From assembly GCA_004802705.1 (NCBI GenBank), contig SGPL01000866.1, positions 1-10,025 of the forward strand: DNA of 10,025 nt. The letters run 5' to 3'. The stretch is from Bondarzewia mesenterica (Eukaryota > Basidiomycota > Agaricomycetes > Russulales > Bondarzewiaceae). A model generated the notes under the pieces. It was not told the DNA's origin and searched no databases. It saw only the letters and a program-made list of their open reading frames with translations. A program made the position numbers and the translations under genes. Position 1 is the stretch's first letter. Every line of letters starts with the position of its first letter. Positions 1-7,686 of this stretch are shown here, one piece after another.

Positions 1-2306
1 TCGAGCGACGTCTTAATCACTCGAACCTTGAGTGCCGCTGTGCTCTGCGACGTATGCGGCGACGGGATCGAAATGACGAGGATCAGGTCGAGCGGCGGAT
101 GCGGAAGCGGCGTCAGCGAGTTGGAAGGCCCCGCAGACATGTGCGGCGTGAACAGCCCCGGCGAGCTCGTTGCGTATGGGCTCAAACCTTCGTCCTCATC
201 AAGGGGCGCAAGCTTGGGATGCATGGCCTGGCGCGCGGCCATGGAGCCGTGCGAGGTTGAAGACGACATCGTCGAGCGCGACGACCCGTTTAGGAGGCTA
301 TCCGCCACGCTCACCGTCGTCCCTGTGCTCCCACTCAGCATCCGCGCCGCCTTGGAGCTCCCGCCAAACTCCTCCATATCCAACGGCCCCAACGGCTCAG
401 CCGGCGCGGACGGCGCCATTTGCCGCTGGACGATCACCACGAGCGATTGGATATTTGTTTTCCACGTTTCGAGCGAGGACCGGTCTTTGAAGATGAGGAT
501 GAACGAGTCCAGCCGCTCGTCCTCCATGTCGATGGTCAGACTCAGCTCGCCCTGCACCGATGTGTCCGTGACCTGTCGAATGTGACGGATGTAGATGCGG
601 CCCTTGAGCCGCAGAACGCCCTTGGACGCCTGCGAGGAAGAAGAGCCCGGGATGGGTGAGCCCTCGGCCAGCGCCGACGCAGCGCCCGATGCGGTGGACA
701 GGAACCTTCCCAGACTTCGCTTCTTTTCCTCGGCAACGCAGATCAGCGCTTCCTTGAAGAGATAGACGAAGAACTCCCGGACGAGCGCGTCTCGTCGGAC
801 GGAAAGCAGGTCGAACATCTGGAGCGGACCGAGGCCGGCGAGCGGGTGTCCTTTCCAGTCGATGATGCGATTGCGCAAGTCTTCCGTGATGGCACCGAAC
901 GGCGACTCCTCTTCGGTCGCTTGGGCTGGCGATATTCCTGCAGGCGAATACGGCGCGTCTGGGTCGTTCAGAGACGACGCGTAGCGATCGTGCGGCGATA
1001 TCGACGTCGGAGAGGCGACATTCGACAGTCCAGGCGACTGTGCGTGCTTGCGGATCGTGGCATCCGAGACGTCCGAAAAATTCTGATGGTATTGATGTTG
1101 TTGGTGATTTTGTCGGTATGCAGCCGAGGGCTCGGGTGAGTGTGCGGGCGAACTGGCGTCGCGCGGATTGTGACCGTTCCGCGCGTGATAGGAATCCACC
1201 ATGACCGGACCCGGGACTTGACTGAGGCCGCGCTTTCCGGGGAGCTCGAGAACGACGAGGCATGTGAGCGCCTGTGTAGACTCGTGGCTGCGCGTGAGCG
1301 ATGAGAATTCCGGGCGGACTTGGATGGAAGGCGCGACAACGTATTGGGAGTGTTCCGAGCCGCCGGACTTGACCGATTGGGCATGGTCAATGGGGTCGTC
1401 CTCCTTCGGGTCGTAGGGCTTAGCGGCGGCAGAGGGGCCCCGTCCGTTGAAGGAGCGCATGGAGGAGGGAGTTTCGCGACCCGGATAGACTGCGGTGTTG
1501 TTGCGGTCGCCCATGCCAGTGAGCGCAGCGAGTTCTGGAAGCGGCGGTCATTACGTGACAATGTCCCCTGAAAGAACAAGGGTCGACGGGTGACGTACTG
1601 TTGGACTTCCCGCCATCGCCATCGCCGACCTTCATCGGTCGTCTGCAGACTCCACATACGCCTAGATTCGACTGGCGAGGGACGCCTTGTGTTCGACCCG
1701 ATCCTGGCGGGGGTCCGTAAACGGCGGTAAAACAGGCCTGGGGAAGAGCGGCGTCAATATGCGATTGGGATCTCTTTTCTGATTAGTCGTTGACGCGTGG
1801 CGGGTAAAGGACATTGAAGCGCGCGCGACAACGATAGAAGTTATAAATGGAAAACATGAGATACGCACTTCGTGGAGGGCATGGCCACATTCTGGCACTA
1901 TATGGGGCTTCTCGCCCGGAAGTCTAAAGCTGAAGCTAAGAGGTTCTAGGCAGACGGGGCATTCCTCTTCGTCATCGGAGGAATCATGGCTGGAGACGAC
2001 GGGGAGGGGAGCGGAAACCATGGCTGCGAAAGGATGTGCGGCGCTGTAGTTGTCGTTGTATGAGGATGAGCGTGTGGATCCTGCTGAATGGGAGGAATGA
2101 AGGGAAGCTGCTGACGGTGCGCGTTGAGCGGCGCGGCTGACTGTGAGGTGAAGAGAGGAAAAGGTGGAGAAGGTTGACTTTGAGCGAGGGAGATTGGGAG
2201 TGGGAGTGGAAAGGGTGGATGGCTGATGGGACGACGAGGATTGATGGACTTGTCGTGAGTGCTTGTTACCCTTTTGGAACCAGCTGGAGGTGGGAGCACC
2301 CTTCAT
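1..2306 (-). CDS. RING-H2 / PH / VWA protein, Ste5/Far1-type signalling scaffold (partial, C-terminus off the left edge)
   Basis: Exons on the minus strand are 2306-1869, 1737-1599 and 1534-<1. The introns (1738-1868 and 1535-1598) have GTGCGT and GTACGT donors and CAG acceptors, and the frame holds throughout, giving at least 703 residues. A low-complexity Ser-rich N-terminus leads to a RING-H2 finger at about residues 116-177: CPVC, then CGHALHEACF (joined across intron 1), then CGVC. A Ser/Pro-rich stretch follows. A PH-like domain lies at about 410-560 (IIDWKGHPLAGLG, FFVYLFKEALICVAEEKKR, terminal helix LETWKTNIQSLV). A VWA-like start (LDLILVISIPS, ALKVRVIKTSL) lies at about 672 and runs off the edge. 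In yeast, RING, PH and VWA in this order characterise Ste5 and Far1, which recruit G-beta-gamma, bind the membrane and tether MAP kinases. Function here is inferred from architecture. The ATG at 2306 is the first in frame; an upstream TTG at 2327 is not credible. The RING could also make it an E3 ligase. Confidence 0.75.
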
Positions 2307-2396
2307 GTACTCTGGAGAGAGGGACAAGCGACGTCGTGGACGTGGGGAGAGAGCGAGAGAGCGAATAAACGGTGGACCACATAACGCTATATTTGA
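2307..2396 (-). promoter_or_regulatory. Probable promoter / 5' leader of the RING-PH-VWA gene
   Basis: Read on the minus strand, the stretch just before the ATG is strongly pyrimidine-rich (CTCTCTCGCTCTCTCC-like, about 2318-2362), as is common in fungal core promoters and leaders. An AT-rich TATA-like AAATATAG sits about 85 bases upstream of the ATG (near 2387-2394). No transcription start can be fixed from sequence alone. Confidence 0.3.
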
Positions 2397-3790
2397 CCAA
2401 ACACGTCCAAAACCCGTCTAGTACCCTTAAGTCTTGGCCTCTCTCACCACCGTGTCCTCCCAACATTAATGTCTCTTTCTCTACATATGTCACCGACACG
2501 CCGTCGCCCCCGACTTGTCCGGTTGCCTAATTATCCTCTTGTCCATCATTTCTCCCTCCTCTCCCCTCCGACGACATATTATCCTCTCAACTCTGAACCG
2601 GCTTTGGTTTCGATCAGCACTCGGCCGCCAGCCTCCCTCAGACCCATCCCATGACGCAGTCTCGACATCCAAGGCACTTCTACAAGGCGCTGGCCCTTCC
2701 TCCCGCCTATCGCCCCCATTCAAACAAATTCTGCCTCCCCGATCAACCATAACTGGACAGGAATATGACATTCATCACTCCCGACAACGTGCACTGCACA
2801 TATGCCCGCCCAATCACACCCATGCCGCGGTCCCGCCGACGACATAGCTTGAGAAATCAAACTTCACAATCCAAGTCCCGCGAATGGATCTCTCCGTACT
2901 CCCAGATCTCCTCTTGCCTTTCTCGAACCGCCCATCACCCTTTCCTGTCATATCTTACCTGCTGCGGGCATCTTCCTGCGTCTCCCATCATCCGTGCCTC
3001 TCATGTGGCTGTACTTTGGTCAGGCCGTCCAGCCAAAACCGTTCCCTCTGCGTCAGGTAGCACTTATCTCCACCTGCTCTCATCGGCCACAAGCGAGCTT
3101 CCTAATAAGTTGCGTGCGCCAATGGTATCCATGGAGAACGGTGTGCACAAAATACTGTAACGAGGGTGTGATGCACCTCAGTTGGAACCCATGACGGTAA
3201 GCAGAACCAGAGAAGACTGTATGTACATCATTCAATGCAACGCTTGATCAGATCAAAGTCTGGGGAATGGACAAGAGATCACGCATCCCTCTCCGGGAAT
3301 TGATCACGTCAAGCCGAGACGCATGCTGTATCTATCAAGTATGTATGAGTATGCAGTGACGCTTCAAGCTTCATTGACTACACAATGAGGTGAGGGCACT
3401 TACAGTATGATGTATGAGTACTCAAGTCTGTATATCCCGTCGACATCGACCAGAAAGATAGAAGCAAAAGACATCGGGGCCGATTCGGCCACGCTAGATA
3501 CACGTCCACAGATCCTTCTTGCCTAATCTGTCCGCATCAGAGATATAAATGTGCCATAAATCCGTGGGCACCGTCAGAACCCCTCAGAACCCTCTTGCCT
3601 CTCAAAATTTCAGCCTTCTAACCTACCGCGGGTGCTATAGGCGAACCTCCTGGACACTCAGCACTGCACTTCCGTCGCAAAGATTTCCAGAAAAAACCTA
3701 TTCCTCCAATCGAAGCCTCGGACTGTCCAGCACGAGCATAGTACTCTACGTAGAGTGAAGTCGAAGCGCAAGACCAAAAGCCTCGGCGCG
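2397..3790. other. Long intergenic stretch without a convincing gene
   Basis: About 1.4 kb lies between the upstream side of the RING-PH-VWA gene and the stop codon of the dynactin gene. The open frames here, up to about 130 codons on the plus strand (for example 2765-3160), have no recognisable domain. They consist of Ser/Pro/His/Arg-rich translation typical of non-coding DNA, and I could not chain them into a sensible spliced protein. Content I can point to: a TTGATC-A-GATCAA inverted repeat at 3244-3256, a further TTGATCA near 3300, an 11-base direct repeat ATGTATGAGTA at 3341-3351 and 3410-3420, and a 14-base perfect palindrome at 3743-3756. It probably holds a long upstream regulatory region for the scaffold gene and the 3' UTR of the dynactin gene. 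A non-coding RNA or a gene too diverged to see cannot be excluded. Confidence 0.5.
3743..3756. repeat. 14-base perfect palindrome
   Basis: ACTCTACGTAGAGT equals its own reverse complement. It lies 35 bases beyond the dynactin-subunit stop codon, inside the expected 3' UTR. With no loop it would not make a good RNA hairpin, so a DNA-binding site or chance are the options. Confidence 0.6.
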
Positions 3791-5126
3791 TCACTCGTAT
3801 CCCAGCCGAACCCGTTCTTCGCGATCCCGTTCGAGATGCGCGACCCTGTCCTCGGCCTCGCGTAGCGTCTCGTCCCAGGCGACGAACAATTCCGACAGTG
3901 TTCCCACCTAATCAATCACACGCGCAGAGGAGGGAACGTCGGGATCAGAAAGCAACGCCGTTTGATGAGGGGAATTCGGAGACGCACCTGGTTGGCGTAC
4001 CGCCGCATCAGACTGGACACCCGGGCCTCGAGCGCGGAAGCGAGCGTGAGGTCTTCCTGATGTCGCTGCAGGAGCGCTTCTAGTCGCGGCTGCAGCGCTT
4101 CGTAGTCTGAAATTGTATGTGCCGTCGTCACCGGCGCGCAGGGCAGGCAGACGGAAATGGAAATCAGATCAGCCACACGTTCGAGAGTCGAGAATCGAAG
4201 CAAACAACAAAATGGCGACGTAGATAAGACATGACAAATGAGAATTTGTTTTCCGCTTAGAAAAGGCGATAGGAGGGGGGAAAGAGAAGGGGGAGGGAAG
4301 GAGGAGAAAGTGCACCTGGAAGCTTGCCGGCACCGGTGACGCCCTTCTTCTCGAGCGCGTCGATCTCGCGCATGTCGCGATCGGCAGCACGAATGTCGGG
4401 CTCGAGTTCTGCGAGAAACGCGTCGAGCTCGCTCGGGGACATGTTCTGGTACGCAGGTGTGGCAGCCGCCGTGGGGAGTGTGCCAGAGAGCGCAAAGGCG
4501 GGAGTGAGCAGGTTCGCATGCTGCTCGTCTGTGGTAAAAATACAATTGGTTGCGTTGCCATGCGAGTGTAGGGAGGTAATGGGTGGAGGGAGGCACGTAC
4601 AGTGGTCGATGAACCGCCGAAGGCCGTCGTTTGCCCCGACGATCGTGTCTAGCCGGCGCTGCAGCTCCTCCGCGCCGCGCATGAGCGTGTCCCCGCTCTT
4701 CAACCCGTTCTTCCGTTCCCTCGCCGGAGCAGATGCTATCCGCGGACGACGGTCAGAGGACGTCGCGGATTCGCTGCTCACACCGTAGATCAGTGCTTCT
4801 AACCACCGGAGGCGTAGTTCTAAAGATTGGACCGGCGCGATGGTGGGTGGAGGAGGGGGTGGTGATGGCGGCGGCGGCGGTGGAGCTGACGGTACGGGAT
4901 TCGTTGGTGCCGCCATCGATGTTGCTGGCGCTGTTGTTGGTGCTGGGAGGGGTATATTAGGTGTTCCCGGGGAGTCGTCGATTTCGGATGGGAAGGGGTG
5001 GGCGGCGGCGGCTGCCATGCTGGAGTGTGGCGGTGAGAGGGGTGGGGGAGATGAGGGAGGAGTAGAACTGGAGAGTAGGCGGTGACGTTGGACGTCGCCC
5101 AGGAAAACACTTCCTATGGCTGCCAT
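3791..5126 (-). CDS. DCTN3: Dynactin subunit 3 (p22/p24, Ldb18-type) homologue
   Basis: Exons on the minus strand are 5126-4601, 4528-4316, 4106-3988 and 3907-3791. The introns (4529-4600, 4107-4315, 3908-3987) are all GT-AG, and the joined 975 bases keep one frame and end in TGA, giving 324 residues. The p24 family is a small coiled-coil subunit of the dynactin shoulder that works with p150Glued and dynamitin in cytoplasmic dynein transport. Seen here: the family's opening block LELRLRWLEALIYG at 102-115, heptad-like helices at about 149-175 (GAEELQRRLDTI, DGLRRFIDHY) and 207-236, further helices at 247-286, and the closing block LSELFVAWDETLREAE at about 290-305, which matches the human FVQWDELL region. 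The family is usually near 190 residues; the excess is a Pro/Ala/Ser-rich N-terminus (1-100) with two runs of six prolines at 82-94. ATG 5126 has a good context (ACCATGG), but ATG 5018 (residue 37, also followed by GCA) is an alternative start. It is divergent from TRM82. Confidence 0.85.
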
Positions 5127-5313
5127 GGTAAATATTAGGCTCTGAAGCGTATACTCGAGGTCCTATAAATGCAAGTGGTAGTAAATAAGGGTAGCGGCGT
5201 TGGCATCGAACGCTCATTGACGCGACGCGACCACGCTCAACACCTAACCCTAATCCGATCCAATCTCACCTCCAGCGAATTTGGAAACTTCGCAGACTCC
5301 ATCCGACCAGAAC
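5127..5313. promoter_or_regulatory. Divergent promoter between the dynactin subunit gene and TRM82
   Basis: Only 187 bases separate the two start codons, so this stretch must serve both genes. It contains TATAAAT at 5164-5170, oriented towards TRM82 and about 145 bases before its ATG, and CTAACCCTAA at 5244-5253, whose reverse complement TTAGGGTTAG resembles the fungal telomere repeat (telobox). Which gene each site serves is not determined. Confidence 0.5.
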
Positions 5314-7416
5314 ATGGCCACCTATCCTCACTCGAGACTTTGGCCAGGCGCAGAAAAGCATATCTTAATCTCCGGGCCACATATCCAAGTCTTCGACTCC
5401 AAGTAGCCTCCTCCACGCCGCATCGCTTCGTGTTTTAACTGATATACAGGTCTGGGCAGCTCGTGTTCTCCACCGTTTCCTTTGAGGGGGCAGACAAGGA
5501 TGCGCTGTTAAAATCCGGCCCGATACGCTGTTCAGCGATCGATGATGTCTTCGAAGCATCTGGCGACTACGGGAGACGACAAGAAACTGAAGGTGTGGGA
5601 CATCGACGGGCTCAAGCTCCTCAGCGAACGGTAAGTTTGGTTTATACACAAGCAAACAACTGCTCCCTCACGATTATTTTCTCTCCCTCCGCGAAAATGA
5701 TCGCAGAGAGCTACCAAAAAAGCCGACCCAGGTTCGTTTTGTTAACAAAGGCCAAACCATCCTCGTCTCCGACAAGTTCGGCGACGTATTCAGGTGCGAC
5801 ACACGAGTCATCCCCTCTTTTTTCTCACTCTCGATCACCTCTAGCTATCCTTTGACCCCAGACCCCGCGTCTGCAGCCGCCGCCGCACCAGAAGACGAAG
5901 CGAAGCGCGACGCTCTCGCCTCGCACGAAAACCCATCTGGCGGGCACCTGGTTCTTGGACACACCTCCCTGCTCACCACGTTCTGTCTTTCCTTGGACGA
6001 AAAATACATCGTCACTGCAGACCGCGACGAACACATCCGCGTCAGCTGGTACCCGCAGGGCTACTGCATCGAGGGATACTGCCTAGGCCACAAAAAGTGA
6101 GAGCGACATCGAGATATGACTGAACGCGCTGGACCTTGACTGTCATTTTTCCCGTTTTGAATAACTGTATAGGTTTGTCTCAGCCATACACATACCAGAA
6201 TTCGCACCGGCATACCTCGTCTCGGGAGGAGGTGATCCGGCACTCAAGATATGGGATTGGATGCGCGGGAAGTTGCTGTGCGAGATCCCCTTCGTCGATA
6301 CTTGGAAGCCGTTCATCAAGGTGCGTGCGAAGAAGAGGAGGTGGGGGGATGAGGGGGACGAGGGGGAAGTAGAGGGCGGGGCTGATAAGCCGAAGAAGCT
6401 GCATGGGAGGAAGGGTCGGGGGAAGAATAAACGGAAGCAGAAGGATGAGGACAATGCGAAGGAAGGAGAGGAACATCTAGAAGTTGAAGAGACAACGGGA
6501 GAAAAAGCTGGAGGACAGGAGGAGGATGTGGCGATGGATCAAGATCAGGAGCCAGCGCCAACGACCCCAGATATTTCTGCGGAGGTCACGGAGCCAACCT
6601 TGGTCCTCCACAAAATCGAGACCGCCGAAACTGAGGGTCAGAAATTGATCGTGTTCAGTGCAATCGGGTCTGTCTCCTCTTTCCTTCCCTACCTCTTGTG
6701 CGCATCGAGGTTCACTCGTTTCATGCCCTTAGCACGACGGCGCTTTTCTGGTGTGCGTTCCCGCCACTAACTGGTCATCCACAACCCGAACTCGTACCTC
6801 CGACTGTGCATACGCACGATTTTGGTAAACCCGTCATCGATTTCGTGCCGGTTCGGGGACGCGTTTGGGTGCTTTTGGATGCGGAATGGGTTGGTGAGAA
6901 CAATAAAGTGTCACAAGCAGAGAACACTTCGCCCCTTGTGAAACTGATACAACTCGTGGCAGACGATGTATGTTTTCTATCTGCTCAAAGTCACAGAAAT
7001 TCTGACGTGGCCTCACTTTTGATCCATCAACAGGCGATAGAAATAGACCCATCATCGACACCGCTTCTGGACGCACTCAACAAATGTAACATCCCAGGTA
7101 TATATTTCGCCCTTTGCGTCGCGTAAGTAACCTCGAGTACACTGACCGCCTGTTTCTGGCAGCCTCACCCGCCGATCTGTCCGTGCTCGACTTGTACGGC
7201 TTGTTGACGAGCATGCCCAAGAACGTCGACGTCGCGCACAACCCGATGGTGCTCGACCAGCTCGAAGACCCGACAAAGAAGATGAGCGCGAAGCAGATGG
7301 GCAAGGCGCAGACGAGGAAGGCTATAAGGGATAATCAAAAGACACAGGCGGCGCAGCAGCAGAAGGGAGGTGAAAGTGGGGAGAGAAAGAGCAAAAAGGC
7401 GAAGAGCGATGAGTGA
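5314..7416 (+). CDS. TRM82: tRNA (guanine-N7)-methyltransferase non-catalytic WD40 subunit Trm82/WDR4, with a +1 frame disruption in exon 2
   Basis: Exons are 5314-5402, 5450-5630, 5707-5793, 5845-6096, 6173-6667, 6733-6967, 7034-7097 and 7163-7416. Trm82 is the beta-propeller partner that stabilises Trm8; together they place m7G at position 46 of tRNA. The visible WD40 blades include IRCSAIDDVFE followed by HLATTGDDKKLKVWDIDG (about 55-83), FVNKGQTILVSDKFGDVFSYPL, the family hallmark TADRDEHIRVSWYPQGYCI (about 176-194), and YLVSGGGDPALKIWDW (about 217-232). A Lys/Glu-rich low-complexity insert follows (coded by about 6320-6560), then TTALFWCAFPP, GKPVIDFVPVRGRVWVLLD and a basic Lys/Gln-rich tail. 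The exons sum to 1657 bases, which is 3 x 552 + 1: the single surplus base falls inside the blade at about 5541-5556. Removing it conceptually gives about 551 residues, in line with fungal Trm82. Read literally, the protein would stop at TAA 5743 after about 102 residues. The first donor (GTAGCC) is weak. Confidence 0.9.
5541..5556 (+). other. +1 frame disruption inside a TRM82 WD40 repeat
   Basis: The frame encoding KSGPIRCSAIDDVFE ends at about 5555, and the frame encoding HLATTGDDKKLKVWD begins at 5557, one base on. The two halves form one WD40 blade, so the protein logic is continuous and the DNA is not. The downstream frame is closed by TAA at 5509-5511, so it cannot extend back over the first half. 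No intron fits in the space. A base-call or assembly error, or a real null mutation, would explain it. Confidence 0.75.
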
Positions 7417-7686
7417 GAAGTATTAAAATGTACATTGTCTTTCGATTGAAATCAATGGCCGCAATCAGTCTCGTTGGCTTTATTCCTCTGTATGTATCCT
7501 CTTTGATTTTGGTGTGCAAAAGCATACTGAATCCCGTGCAAACCCCGAGTTGAGGTTAAGGTTGTGTCACGATGCCGTCACGCAAGTTTTCGATTCAGGT
7601 CCGACAGATTTTTCGTGCTCACCGTCAAGCACAGCATCGACGGAGTTCGTCTTTGCTTGTCTTAAGCAGAATAAGGGCAGCCCAGT
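7417..7686 (+). other. TRM82-DBP9 intergenic spacer
   Basis: These 270 bases lie between two head-to-tail genes and must hold the TRM82 3' end and the DBP9 promoter. ATTAAA at 7422-7427, six bases after the TRM82 stop, is a possible poly(A) signal variant. No open frame here matches anything I recognise, and there is no clear TATA box. Confidence 0.45.

Noticed and set aside
397..1263. A 288-codon open frame on the minus strand (Arg/Pro/His-rich)
   Set aside because: It is an off-frame shadow of the RING-PH-VWA exon. The neighbouring frame, open from 1534 to the window edge, carries the recognisable PH domain and the VWA start; this one carries no domain.
968..1657. A 229-codon minus-strand open frame overlapping the same exon
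   Set aside because: Same reason: the Ser/Thr/Arg-rich translation is off-frame. The frame with CGVCRRPM, spliced at 1599/1534, gives the coherent protein.
2515..3160. Overlapping plus-strand open frames of 110 and 131 codons in the intergenic stretch
   Set aside because: No domain, no consistent splice chaining, and compositional bias typical of random translation; kept only as a caveat to the gap.
4324..4788. A 154-codon plus-strand frame opposite the dynactin gene
   Set aside because: Antisense shadow of high-GC coding sequence; the minus strand explains this stretch with matched splice sites and family motifs.
5541..5556. Programmed +1 ribosomal frameshifting in TRM82
   Set aside because: The site lacks the known yeast +1 slippery heptamers and the family is not known to use frameshifting; error or mutation is simpler.
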